NCBI GenBank assembly: GCA_012799535.1
Contig: JAAZLB010000192.1
Span: 1-8,616, forward strand
Direction: 5' to 3'
DNA length: 8,616 nt
Source of the DNA: Bacillota bacterium
GTDB lineage: Bacteria > Bacillota > Limnochordia > Darwinibacteriales > Darwinibacteriaceae
Shown here in pieces: positions 1-6,961 of this stretch; within the stretch, counting starts at the first letter, position 1; the number at the start of each line of letters is the position of its first letter. The position numbers were made by a program, and so were the translations under genes. Under the pieces are notes generated by a model. That model saw only the letters and a program-made list of their open reading frames with translations. It did not search any database and had not been told where the DNA came from.

Positions 1-2345
1 TCGGAATTGTTGATGATGTAAGCCATAGCTCCTTACCAGAGGGGGAACCAATTGAGACCACCCCCGCAGGAACCATTAGCTGCAAATTCTGGGGGCTAGG
101 CTCTGACGGTACAGTGGGTGCTAATCAAGGGGCAGTACGAATTATTGGTGAGCATACGGATCTCTACGCCCAAGCCTACTTCTCCTATGATAGTAAAAAA
201 TCCGGTGGCACCACTGTTTCTCACTTACGTTTCGGAAAAAAGCCCATTAAGGCACCGTATTTGGTGGATCGAGCGGATTATATTGCTTGCCATAACAAGG
301 CTTTTGTGCATAACTACGATTTATTGAAGGGGATTAAACCAGGGGGAACATTTGTGCTCAATTGTCCCTGGGAAGGGGAGGAATTGGAAGCTAATTTACC
401 TGCTTCTTTAAAACGTACCCTCGCCCAAAACCAGGTTAAGTTCTATGTGATAGATGCCATTGCTATTGCAGGCAATATTGGTTTAGGCAATCGGATTAAC
501 ATGATCATGCAGGCCGCCTTTTTCAAGCTGGCCCAGGTGATTCCGGTAGAAGAGGCCCTAGGTTATCTTAAGGAGTCTGTGGAAACCCTTTATGGTCGTA
601 AGGGACAAAACATCGTGGCCATGAATATTGCCGCGATTGACCAAGGAGTATCCGCTCTAAAGCAGGTTGAAGTCCCCAGTCATTGGGCTGATCTTCCCCC
701 TGAACCCCTTGCCCAACTAGGGGATGTACCTTCCTTTGTGGCCGAAATTCAAGTTCCCATGATGCGACACGAAGGTGATGACTTACCGGTAAGTGCCTTC
801 TTGGGAAATGAAGATGGCAGCTTCCCCAATGGCACCACTGCTTTTGAAAAACGGGGAATTGCAGTACTGATTCCTGAGTGGCAATTGGAAAAGTGTATTC
901 AGTGTAACCAATGTTCCTTTGTTTGTCCCCATGCTGTAATTCGCCCCTTCTTGCTGGATCAGGGGGAAGAAGCCAGGGCACCACAAACCTTCAATACTAA
1001 GCCAGCTATTGGCAAAGGGTTAGAGGGTCTTGGTTATCGCATCCAAGTCAGTCCTCTAGACTGTACCGGCTGTGGTAATTGTGCCGATGTTTGTCCTGCA
1101 CCTGGAAAAGCTTTGGTTATGCGACCTGGGGATCAGGAGATTGCAAAACAAAGTGAGAACTGGTTATTCTCCCAAACAATTTCCTCTAAGGCCCATTTGG
1201 TGGATTGGCGGACCTTAAAAAACAGCCAATTCCGCACACCCCTTTTCGAGTTCCATGGGGCTTGCCCGGGCTGTGGAGAAACCCCCTATTTGCGCCTACT
1301 TACTCAGCTTTTTGGGGAACGGATGCTCATTGCTAACGCCACAGGTTGTTCTTCAATTTATAGTGCTAGTGCCCCTTCATTTCCTTACACCACAAATGAT
1401 CAAGGACATGGTCCTGCCTGGGCTAACTCCCTTTTTGAGGATAATGCGGAATTTGGTTTTGGCATGCAGGTGGCCACAAAACAGATGCGAAAGCGCTTGG
1501 TACACTTGGTTCAGAAGCTGAGAGAAGATGGGTCTTCCCATGCTTTACAACAAGCTTGTACTGATTGGTTGGAGGGCAAGGATGATCCCTTATTTTCCAT
1601 GCAGGCGGGGATTAGGCTTGTGGAGTTAATTGAACAGGAGCAGGGTCCAGTAGTGGAGGAGATTCTCCGGAATAAGGAACATTTAAGCAAGAAATCTCAG
1701 TGGATAATTGGAGGAGATGGTTGGGCCTATGATATTGGTTTTGGTGGCCTAGACCACGTTTTGGCTTTGGGTGAAGATGTGAATATTCTAGTTATGGATA
1801 CAGAGGTATATTCTAATACGGGTGGTCAATCCTCCAAAGCCACACCTACTGCCGCTGTGGCTAAATTTGCCGCTTCTGGAAAGCGTATTCGCAAGAAAGA
1901 TTTAGGCAGAATGGCCATGACCTATGGTTATGTCTATGTAGCTCAAATCGCCTTGGGTGCCAATATGAACCACGCGATTCGGACTATTATGGAGGCAGAG
2001 AGTTATCCTGGTCCTTCATTGATCATTGCCTACTCACCTTGTATTAACCATGGAATTAGAAGTGGCATGGGTACCAGTATTCTCCAGGAAAAAAAGGCGG
2101 TGGAAGCGGGCTATTGGCATCTGTATCGTTATAATCCCCTCTTGAAAGGGGAAGGGAAAAACCCCTTTAGCCTCGACTCTAAGGAGCCAACTGCCTCTTT
2201 TAGAGATTTTCTTAATAGTGAAATTCGCTATTCCTCTTTGGCTAGGACCTTCCCTGAAGTGGCGGAAGAATTATTCAGCCAAGCAGAAGAGGACGCTAAA
2301 GAGCGTTTTGCGGAATATAGGCGTTTAGCAAGTGTCACGTTTTAG
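1..2345 (+). CDS. nifJ: Pyruvate:ferredoxin (flavodoxin) oxidoreductase, 5'-truncated by the window edge
   Basis: Oxidatively decarboxylates pyruvate with CoA to acetyl-CoA and CO2, passing electrons to ferredoxin or flavodoxin; a cytosolic enzyme of anaerobic central metabolism. The frame is open from base 3, so the GTG at 114 is internal; 780 residues are visible of a family usually near 1,170-1,200, so about 400 N-terminal residues lie upstream. The fragment opens near the conserved GLGSDGTVGAN segment of the gamma domain (codons from about 99). Two ferredoxin-type cluster motifs follow: CxxCxxCxxxCP with Cys codons at 894, 903, 912 and 924, and a second set at 1062, 1071, 1080 and 1092. 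The proximal 4Fe-4S ligands match the family: CPGC (1263, 1272), GC (1347) and SPC (2040). The thiamine diphosphate/Mg motif runs from GDGW (1713) to NTGGQ (1815). No expected motif is missing and no frameshift is seen. Homologues acting on other 2-oxoacids exist, but the single-chain architecture favours pyruvate. Confidence 0.96.
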   Translation, partial: GIVDDVSHSSLPEGEPIETTPAGTISCKFWGLGSDGTVGANQGAVRIIGEHTDLYAQAYFSYDSKKSGGTTVSHLRFGKKPIKAPYLVDRADYIACHNKAFVHNYDLLKGIKPGGTFVLNCPWEGEELEANLPASLKRTLAQNQVKFYVIDAIAIAGNIGLGNRINMIMQAAFFKLAQVIPVEEALGYLKESVETLYGRKGQNIVAMNIAAIDQGVSALKQVEVPSHWADLPPEPLAQLGDVPSFVAEIQVPMMRHEGDDLPVSAFLGNEDGSFPNGTTAFEKRGIAVLIPEWQLEKCIQCNQCSFVCPHAVIRPFLLDQGEEARAPQTFNTKPAIGKGLEGLGYRIQVSPLDCTGCGNCADVCPAPGKALVMRPGDQEIAKQSENWLFSQTISSKAHLVDWRTLKNSQFRTPLFEFHGACPGCGETPYLRLLTQLFGERMLIANATGCSSIYSASAPSFPYTTNDQGHGPAWANSLFEDNAEFGFGMQVATKQMRKRLVHLVQKLREDGSSHALQQACTDWLEGKDDPLFSMQAGIRLVELIEQEQGPVVEEILRNKEHLSKKSQWIIGGDGWAYDIGFGGLDHVLALGEDVNILVMDTEVYSNTGGQSSKATPTAAVAKFAASGKRIRKKDLGRMAMTYGYVYVAQIALGANMNHAIRTIMEAESYPGPSLIIAYSPCINHGIRSGMGTSILQEKKAVEAGYWHLYRYNPLLKGEGKNPFSLDSKEPTASFRDFLNSEIRYSSLARTFPEVAEELFSQAEEDAKERFAEYRRLASVTF

Positions 2346-2350
2346 AAATG

Positions 2351-2378
2351 TGGGGCGCCTGATTAGAACTGCGCCCCA
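2351..2378. terminator. Hairpin between convergent genes, probable bidirectional terminator
   Basis: TGGGGCGC (2351-2358) pairs perfectly with GCGCCCCA (2371-2378) around a 12-nt loop. It starts 5 nt after the nifJ stop and ends 6 nt before the stop of the minus-strand small gene. Neither side has a long uninterrupted T tract (plus side: TGTTATTTCT), so it may be a weak or partly Rho-assisted terminator. Its position between two convergent stops supports the call. Confidence 0.65.
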
Positions 2379-2384
2379 GTCCTG

Positions 2385-2555
2385 TTATTTCTGATTCTGG
2401 TTTACCCACTCCCTAGCTAATTCCACATCTAGGGTACTAGGAATTGGAACTTTGGAGATGGGTTTTTCTTGTTCAATATTGGCCCAGGCTGCTGTGGAGT
2501 GTTCTTCAATGGGTAGATCTCGAATTTTCCAATAACGTTTTTTATCCGTGGACAC
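2385..2555 (-). CDS. Small DUF3787-like (putative spore-surface) protein, GTG start
   Basis: A 56-residue protein read on the minus strand from GTG at 2555-2553 to TAA at 2387-2385. The start is tightly constrained: an in-frame TAA lies at 2579-2577, the only start codons after it are TTG (2558) and GTG (2555), and a GGGAGGAGG ribosome binding site (2569-2561) is 5 nt from the GTG. The product has a basic N-terminus (STDKKRYWKIRDLPIEEH), then the segment TAAWANIE, a Pro-rich KVPIPS and a C-terminal AREWVNQNQK. From memory this pattern (PIE-H-TAAWANIE, VPIPS, A-EWV-NQ) matches the DUF3787 family of small clostridial proteins, of which a C. difficile member was described as a spore-surface protein. 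No signal peptide or membrane segment is visible. It is monocistronic and converges on nifJ. I am confident of the gene and moderately confident of the family. I saw no convincing sporulation promoter upstream. Confidence 0.8.
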   Translation of the reverse strand: MSTDKKRYWKIRDLPIEEHSTAAWANIEQEKPISKVPIPSTLDVELAREWVNQNQK

Positions 2556-2628
2556 CAATACCTCCTCCCTTCCCCTTTAGTTTGGGAAAAAGATGTGGTT
2601 CCTATGAGGATAGGGTCAACCAAATAGA

Positions 2629-2657
2629 GGGATCAAACAGAATTTTTTGCAGATCCC
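2629..2657. repeat. Inverted repeat GGGATC-N17-GATCCC upstream of the mgtA promoter
   Basis: GGGATC (2629-2634) and GATCCC (2652-2657) are perfect inverted arms separated by 17 nt that include TTTTTT. The right arm ends 3 nt before the -35 box at 2660. It could be a protein-binding site or a chance palindrome. The T run lies in the loop, so this is not a terminator for the plus strand. Confidence 0.3.
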
Positions 2658-2659
2658 AT

Positions 2660-2688
2660 TTGACAAAGGTGAAAACGAGGTGTACACT
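2660..2688 (+). promoter_or_regulatory. Sigma-A-type promoter for the mgtA leader
   Basis: A perfect -35 box TTGACA (2660-2665) and a -10 box TACACT (2683-2688, 4 of 6 consensus bases) are separated by exactly 17 nt. The predicted transcription start is around 2695-2697, just before the first base of the M-box P1 helix at 2700, which is where a riboswitch promoter should lie. Confidence 0.8.
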
Positions 2689-2699
2689 TAACGCGGATC

Positions 2700-2866
2700 A
2701 AAACTGAATATTCCGGTAGGTAAGGCTACCATAGGGATACGGGTTGCTGCCGCGGAGTGATGGAGACATCATGAGCTGGTTAGCAGGCCATGTCGAAAAC
2801 AAGGCATGGTCTAATGCAATTTCATGCCCTATGGAGCTAAAGCTCGAACGGTGGGAATACAGTTTT
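2700..2866 (+). ncRNA. M-box (ykoK leader) Mg2+ riboswitch aptamer
   Basis: Conserved M-box strings occur in the right order: GGTAGGTAAGGC, GGGATACG..TTGCTGCCG, CTAATGCA, ATGCCCTATGGAGCTAAAGC and a GAACGGTG tail. Helices can be drawn by hand. P1 is AAAACTG (2700-2706) with CAGTTTT (2860-2866), continued by TATTCC (2709-2714) with GGAATA (2854-2859). P2 is CCATAGGG (2729-2736) with CCCTATGG (2827-2834). Internal hairpins are TGATG-GAGA-CATCA (2758-2771, a GNRA loop) and CCATGTC (2788-2794) with GGCATGG (2803-2809). A short GAGC-TAAA-GCTC hairpin follows P2. M-box RNAs bind several Mg2+ ions, fold compactly when Mg2+ is plentiful, and then usually promote termination upstream of Mg2+ transporter genes. 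Here the downstream terminator and the mgtA gene fit that role exactly. The class assignment rests on remembered consensus plus the helices seen here, not on a covariance-model search. Confidence 0.95.
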
Positions 2867-2916
2867 CGCTAAGTTGAAGCTGTTATTTCATCAATGTGGA
2901 TTAATCCATGTCATTG
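2854..2916 (+). promoter_or_regulatory. Candidate alternative (antiterminator) helices of the M-box expression platform
   Basis: Two structures compete with the riboswitch/terminator fold. First, the P1 3' strand (2854-2866) can instead pair with 2876-2889 (GGAATACAG with CTGTTATTTC, one bulged T, extended by TTTT with GAAG including G-T pairs). Second, CAATGTGGA (2892-2900) pairs with TCCA (2905-2908) and CATTG (2912-2916) around a TTAA loop, with TGT bulged. The second hairpin occupies most of the terminator 5' strand (2906-2913), so the two are mutually exclusive. The pairings were found by eye; energies were not computed. Confidence 0.5.
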
Positions 2917-2940
2917 TTCGTGCTTTGGCATGGTTTTTTT
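2906..2940 (+). terminator. Intrinsic terminator of the M-box riboswitch
   Basis: CCATGTCA (2906-2913) pairs with TGGCATGG (2926-2933), eight pairs including one T-G wobble, around a 12-nt loop, followed at once by seven T residues (2934-2940). It lies 40 nt after the aptamer and upstream of both the leader ORF and mgtA, as expected for the off-state of an M-box transcriptional switch. Confidence 0.88.
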
Positions 2941-2974
2941 GTTGCCCGGAGTGCGGAAAAGTGAGGTGAGGAGA

Positions 2975-3091
2975 ATGGGTAATAGCGACAGTAATGGTAG
3001 TTGTTGTAGTTATCATGGAAAAAACACAGTGAATAAACGAAGTACATCTGCGCAGGACTCGATTCCTCCGCCGAGGTGTTTTCGTACTTAA
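2975..3091 (+). CDS. 38-codon leader ORF between the M-box terminator and mgtA
   Basis: Translation from ATG 2975 gives a 38-residue hydrophilic peptide ending at TAA 3089-3091. A strong ribosome binding site, GAGGTGA (2963-2969), complementary to seven bases of the usual 16S 3' end, is 5 nt upstream. The peptide is rich in Ser and Asn, has a Cys-Cys pair (residues 10-11), His14 and a third Cys near the end, and finishes with [10 protein letters not shown]. It has no membrane segment or signal peptide and I recognise no family. Its stop ends 4 nt before the mgtA ribosome binding site, close enough for translational coupling. The Pro-Pro-Pro codons (3065-3073) contain CCTCC, complementary to GGAGG at 3097-3101. 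A regulatory leader peptide is the likeliest role, by analogy with the proline-codon leader MgtL of enterobacterial mgtA, to which I see no sequence similarity. A functional small protein cannot be excluded. The same frame is open back to ATG 2894, but that start lacks a ribosome binding site. Confidence 0.7.
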   Translation: MGNSDSNGSCCSYHGKNTVNKRSTSAQDSIPPPRCFRT

Positions 3092-3101
3092 CGTAGGGAG
3101 G
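3037..3101 (+). promoter_or_regulatory. Possible hairpin and Shine-Dalgarno sequestration at the leader-ORF/mgtA junction
   Basis: ACG-AAGTAC (3037-3045) is complementary to GTACTT-aa-CGT (3084-3094, two bulged bases), closing a stem over the last third of the leader ORF right up to the mgtA ribosome binding site. Inside it, CCTC (3065-3068) can pair with GAGG (3073-3076), or CCTCC (3065-3069) can pair instead with the mgtA SD GGAGG (3097-3101). A ribosome at the Pro codons would change which pairing is possible. The pairings are short and seen by eye only. Confidence 0.4.
3096..3101 (+). promoter_or_regulatory. mgtA ribosome binding site GGGAGG (start ambiguous between 3105 and 3111)
   Basis: GGGAGG (3096-3101) lies only 3 nt before ATG 3105 but 9 nt before the in-frame ATG at 3111. 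Normal spacing (5-9 nt) favours 3111, which would shorten MgtA by two residues. The longer form is listed by convention. Confidence 0.7.
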
Positions 3102-3104
3102 GTT

Positions 3105-5846
3105 ATGAAAATGACCAAGGACAAAAAAATCATTAATCGAGCTAGAACTACCAAGGTAACTCATCGTTTAGTTAGACGGGATCAAGTGACTAAGCGTCTC
3201 CATGATCTTGCTGGCCTCGAAGGGGAGGCAGCCCTACAAGCCTTAAACAGTTCTAGGCAAGGACTTAATGAAGAGGCAGTACTTGCCAATAGGGAAGAGT
3301 ACGGCGATAATATAGTGACAAGTGGTAAAGGGGATTCCACTGCCAAAAGGCTGATTCGTGCTTTTATCAATCCCTTCACCATTATCCTAATCACTTTAGC
3401 AGTGGTTTCGTTCTTTACTGACGTTTATTGGGCACCTGTAGGTGAAAAGGATCCTATGACGGTAATCATCATAATGGTTTTGGTGATTATTAGTGGCGTA
3501 TTACAATTTGTCCAAGAAACCAGATCAGGTGAGGCCGCTTCTCGCCTTCAAGACATGATCAAAGTTACCACCGCGGTGGAACGGGTAGAACAGGGCAAAA
3601 AAGAAATAGATTTGGATCAGGTGGTTGTAGGTGACTTAATCCACTTGGCAGCAGGTGATATGGTACCCGCGGATTTGCGCATTCTAAAAGCTAAGGATCT
3701 CTTTGTGAGCCAATCTGCCTTGACTGGTGAGAGTGAACCTGTAGAAAAGTTTCCTACTACTGTACCAAACTCTCAAGAATACGCCCTCACCGACATTGCC
3801 AACCTGGCTTTTATGGGTACTAATGTGGTAAGTGGAACTGCAGTAGGCGTAGTTGTGGCCACGGGTAATGATACCGTTTTTGGCGATATGGCTCAGGACA
3901 TTGTGGAAATTGATGTAAAAACCAGCTTTGAAAAGGGAGTTAACTCTGTTTCTTGGGTCTTAATTAAATTCATGTTGGCCATGGTTCCTGTTGTCTTGTT
4001 TATCAATGGTTTCACCAAGGGTAATTGGATGGAAGCTACCCTTTTTGCCATTTCAGTGGCGGTAGGTTTAACTCCTGAAATGTTGCCCATGATTGTTACT
4101 GCAAGCTTAGCTAAGGGTGCAGTGGCCATGTCTAAAAAGAAGACAATAATAAAGAATCTTAACTCCATTCAAAATCTCGGGTCTATGGATGTACTTTGCA
4201 CAGATAAGACCGGGACTTTAACTCAAGATCGGGTGGCTTTAGAATATTACCTAGATGTCCATGGAGAACCAAGTGTACGTGTCCTCCGCCACGGATTTTT
4301 GAATAGCTATTTCCAAACAGGGCTAAAAAACCTCATTGATGTGGCTATTATTGAACGGGCGGAACAACGGAGCTCCACCGAGCCTACCTTACAAGGTTTG
4401 CCCGAATTTTATCGTAAAGTAGATGAAATTCCCTTTGACTTTGAGCGCCGCCGAATGAGTGTTGTAGTTGAAGACAAAAATGGCAAAACTCAAATGGTAA
4501 CAAAAGGAGCTGTCGAAGAACTGCTTTCCATTTGTTCTCACGTGGAATATGGTGGAAAGGTGGGACCTCTTACTGATGAAGTTAAAGAAGATATTGCAGA
4601 AACAGTTGGTCGCCTCAACGATCAGGGAATGCGGGTAATAGCAGTTGCCCAAAAAACCAATCCTTCTCCAGTTGGTGCTTTTTCGGTTCAAGATGAAAAT
4701 GATATGGTGCTTATTGGTTATTTAGCTTTCTTAGATCCACCTAAGGAGACTACTGCTGACGCCATTAAGGGTCTAAAGGATTATGGTGTAGCTGTTAAGG
4801 TACTAACCGGTGATAATGAGCGGGTGACTAGGGCTATTTGTGAACAAGTGGGTTTGCCCGTGGAAAACCTCTTGCTTGGTACTGATGTGGAGCAGATGAC
4901 CGATGGGCAGTTATCCAAAGCTGTGGAAGAAACCACTGTCTTTGCTAAGCTGTCGCCACAACAAAAGGCCAGGGTAGTGACTGCATTGCGAAATAACGGG
5001 CACTCTGTTGGATTTTTAGGTGATGGTATTAACGATGCTGCAGCTATGCGTGCCTCTGATGTGGGTATTTCAGTTAACAACGCGGTGGACATTGCGAAAG
5101 AGTCTGCTGATGTAATTCTTTTAGAGAAAGATTTACGGGTTCTAGAAGATGGTATTATTGAAGGGCGCAAAACCTACGGAAACATGATCAAATATATTAA
5201 GATGACAGCTAGTTCTAACTTTGGCAACGTGTTCTCCGTCTTAATTGCTAGTGCCTTTTTACCATTCTTACCTATGGCAGCAATTCATCTTGTCTTACTG
5301 AATTTGATATATGATATTTCCTGTATCGCGATTCCCTGGGATAACGTGGATGAGGAATTCTTACAAGTGCCCAGAAAATGGGATGCTTCATCTATTGCCA
5401 GTTTCATGCTCTGGATTGGGCCGACTAGTTCGGTTTTTGATATTACCACCTTTGCTTTAATGTACTACATTATAGCTCCAGCCATGGTTGGTGGGCAAAT
5501 GTACCACGAACTAACAGATCCGGCACTTCAAGCTTACTTTATTTCAGTTTTCCAAGCTGGTTGGTTTGTGGAGTCTATGTGGTCTCAAACCTTGGTGATT
5601 CACATGATCCGTACACCAAAGATTCCTTTCATCCAAAGCAGAGCTTCTGCTCCAGTATTTCTCTTGACCTTTACCGGGATCATCGTCTTAACGATTATTC
5701 CCTTTACCTCTTTTGGTGCCAAGATTGGTCTAGCTGCACTTCCCCCAGTCTATTTTGCCTGGTTGGCTTTAACCGTTGTCCTTTATATGGCCTTGGCCCA
5801 GTGGTTTAAGAATCTCTATGTGAAGAAATACGGTGAGCTACTCTAG
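3105..5846 (+). CDS. mgtA: Magnesium-translocating P-type ATPase
   Basis: Imports Mg2+ across the cytoplasmic membrane using ATP (P-type ATPase class IIIB, MgtA/MgtB). It has 913 residues, close to the roughly 900 of enterobacterial MgtA. In order: a Lys/Arg-rich cytoplasmic N-terminus (1-45); membrane segments near 89-107 and 118-136; the actuator loop with TGES (207-210); segments near 280-301 and 312-335, the latter with the class signature GLTPEMLP (Pro324); the phosphorylation motif DKTGTLT (phosphorylated Asp367); the nucleotide-binding KGA (Lys467); TGDN (568-571); the hinge motif GDGIND (639-644, Asp640 and Asp644); and a hydrophobic C-terminal region from about 705 with about six more membrane segments. 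All catalytic residues are present. A promoter, M-box, terminator and leader ORF precede it, so expression should rise when Mg2+ is low. No terminator is evident after the stop, and the next gene begins 61 nt later on the same strand. mgtB would be an equally valid family name. Confidence 0.97.
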   Translation: MKMTKDKKIINRARTTKVTHRLVRRDQVTKRLHDLAGLEGEAALQALNSSRQGLNEEAVLANREEYGDNIVTSGKGDSTAKRLIRAFINPFTIILITLAVVSFFTDVYWAPVGEKDPMTVIIIMVLVIISGVLQFVQETRSGEAASRLQDMIKVTTAVERVEQGKKEIDLDQVVVGDLIHLAAGDMVPADLRILKAKDLFVSQSALTGESEPVEKFPTTVPNSQEYALTDIANLAFMGTNVVSGTAVGVVVATGNDTVFGDMAQDIVEIDVKTSFEKGVNSVSWVLIKFMLAMVPVVLFINGFTKGNWMEATLFAISVAVGLTPEMLPMIVTASLAKGAVAMSKKKTIIKNLNSIQNLGSMDVLCTDKTGTLTQDRVALEYYLDVHGEPSVRVLRHGFLNSYFQTGLKNLIDVAIIERAEQRSSTEPTLQGLPEFYRKVDEIPFDFERRRMSVVVEDKNGKTQMVTKGAVEELLSICSHVEYGGKVGPLTDEVKEDIAETVGRLNDQGMRVIAVAQKTNPSPVGAFSVQDENDMVLIGYLAFLDPPKETTADAIKGLKDYGVAVKVLTGDNERVTRAICEQVGLPVENLLLGTDVEQMTDGQLSKAVEETTVFAKLSPQQKARVVTALRNNGHSVGFLGDGINDAAAMRASDVGISVNNAVDIAKESADVILLEKDLRVLEDGIIEGRKTYGNMIKYIKMTASSNFGNVFSVLIASAFLPFLPMAAIHLVLLNLIYDISCIAIPWDNVDEEFLQVPRKWDASSIASFMLWIGPTSSVFDITTFALMYYIIAPAMVGGQMYHELTDPALQAYFISVFQAGWFVESMWSQTLVIHMIRTPKIPFIQSRASAPVFLLTFTGIIVLTIIPFTSFGAKIGLAALPPVYFAWLALTVVLYMALAQWFKNLYVKKYGELL

Positions 5847-5907
5847 AAAAGAGGAATACTAGGGGAGGCGTCAAATAATAAAGGGGATCTAGAGAGGATG
5901 TGAGATC

Positions 5908-6957
5908 TTGTCCATTGCATTTAGCGGCAAAGAAATTCTGCAGTTCATTAACGAATTGGTGTCCATTCCCAGCCCGTCTGGTTACACGGATCGAATTATT
6001 GACCATTTGGCCAATTATTTGGATGAAATTGGTGTAGCTAATTACCGAAACCGAAAAGGTGGACTGATTGCTACAGTTCCTGGGAAGAATCATGAGAAAC
6101 ACCGTCTGGTAACCGCTCACATCGATACTTTAGGTGCCATGGTAAAAGAGATCAAAAGTGACGGACGCCTCCGCCTCACTAAAATTGGTGGTACCCAATG
6201 GGTCCATGTGGAAGGTGAGTATTGCCAGATTTTCACTGCGGATCAAAGGGTTTACACAGGAACGATTTTGATGCATCAAACCTCTGTCCATGTTTATAAG
6301 GATGGTGCCCAGGAAGAGCGTAACCAAGCTAACATGGAAGTGCGTTTGGATGAACGGGTGTTTACTGCAGATGATGTGGCAGAGTTAGGCATTGGGGTGG
6401 GGGACTTTGTGGCCTTTGATCCCCGGGTGGAAGTTTTGCCCAGTGGTTTTATCAAATCTAGACACTTGGATGACAAGGCCAGTGCTGGTGTGCTTTTGTA
6501 CCTGCTCCAAGAGATCCAAGAACATCAGTTGGTTTTACCTTACACCACCCACTTTTTGTTTTCTAATTACGAGGAGATTGGTTTTGGAGGCAACTCCAAT
6601 ATTCCACAAGAAGTGGTGGAGTATCTAGCTGTAGATATGGGGGCCATTGGGGATGGGCAAACTAGTGACGAATTCACTGTTTCTATTTGTGCTATGGATT
6701 CTTCTGGACCTTACAACCATCGCTTACGCCAACATTTAGTTACCTTGGCCGAGAAAAACGGGGTTGGCTACAAAGTAGATATTTATCCCTACTACGGCTC
6801 TGATGCTAGCTCCGCTTTACGAGCCGGTCACGATGTGGTTCATGGCTTGGTGGGACCAGGGATTGATGCTTCTCATGCCTTTGAGCGAACCCATGTGGAT
6901 GCGGTGGTTAACACCGCTAAGCTGGTTTATCATTACCTTTTGTCCGAATTGTGTTAA
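5908..6957 (+). CDS. M42 family metallopeptidase (TET-type aminopeptidase), TTG start
   Basis: Probable cytosolic, di-metal aminopeptidase of family M42, whose members often form tetrahedral dodecamers that trim peptides after proteasome-like or Lon-type degradation; some relatives are annotated as endoglucanase or FrvX. At 349 residues it has normal family length. Expected metal-site motifs are present: AHIDTLG (His71, Asp73), HLDDKASAG (Asp188/Asp189), NYEEIGFGG (Glu222, Glu223), VDMG (Asp243) and SHAFERTH (His323). No signal peptide. The start is well defined: an in-frame TAG at 5890-5892 leaves TTG 5908 as the only conventional start, with AGAGG at 5893-5897 about 10 nt upstream. The gene ends with tandem TAA codons (6955-6960) followed directly by a terminator. 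It lies 61 nt downstream of mgtA without an obvious terminator between, so co-transcription under M-box control is possible but unproven. Substrate cannot be read from sequence. Confidence 0.92.
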   Translation: MSIAFSGKEILQFINELVSIPSPSGYTDRIIDHLANYLDEIGVANYRNRKGGLIATVPGKNHEKHRLVTAHIDTLGAMVKEIKSDGRLRLTKIGGTQWVHVEGEYCQIFTADQRVYTGTILMHQTSVHVYKDGAQEERNQANMEVRLDERVFTADDVAELGIGVGDFVAFDPRVEVLPSGFIKSRHLDDKASAGVLLYLLQEIQEHQLVLPYTTHFLFSNYEEIGFGGNSNIPQEVVEYLAVDMGAIGDGQTSDEFTVSICAMDSSGPYNHRLRQHLVTLAEKNGVGYKVDIYPYYGSDASSALRAGHDVVHGLVGPGIDASHAFERTHVDAVVNTAKLVYHYLLSELC

Positions 6958-6961
6958 TAAG

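Noticed and set aside
568..984. 138-codon minus-strand frame inside nifJ
   Set aside because: The plus-strand frame here encodes the conserved PFOR region up to the first ferredoxin cluster; the antisense product has no recognisable motif.
2597..2623. TTGACC on the minus strand as a -35 box for the small spore-like gene
   Set aside because: At 17-nt spacing the -10 would be ACATCT, which matches consensus poorly, and no clear sporulation-sigma motif was found either.
2444..2707. Plus-strand open frame of 87 codons
   Set aside because: It lies opposite the well-supported minus-strand small gene, lacks a ribosome binding site, has a low-complexity odd composition, and runs across the mgtA promoter into the M-box.
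2894..2974. Longer N-terminus for the leader ORF starting at ATG 2894
   Set aside because: No ribosome binding site precedes 2894, and the extension would be encoded by the riboswitch terminator itself. The start at 2975 has a strong one.
2346..3104. Possible decayed mobile element or attachment site in the long gene-poor stretch
   Set aside because: The stretch is fully accounted for by the small gene, promoter, riboswitch, terminator and leader ORF; no transposase remnants or target duplications are seen.
2891..3164. Two minus-strand open frames of 87 codons each
   Set aside because: They lie antisense to the terminator, leader ORF and start of mgtA, have no ribosome binding site, and give His/Tyr/Thr-rich nonsense-like products.
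4781..5170. 129-codon minus-strand frame inside mgtA
   Set aside because: It is antisense to the TGDN and GDGIND regions of mgtA. The product is Ser/Thr-rich and there is no start signal.
5841..5894. CTCTAGA / TCTAGAG inverted repeat between mgtA and the M42 gene as a terminator
   Set aside because: The 7-bp arms are AT-rich, separated by 40 nt and have no T tract; chance recurrence of a CTAG palindrome is more likely.
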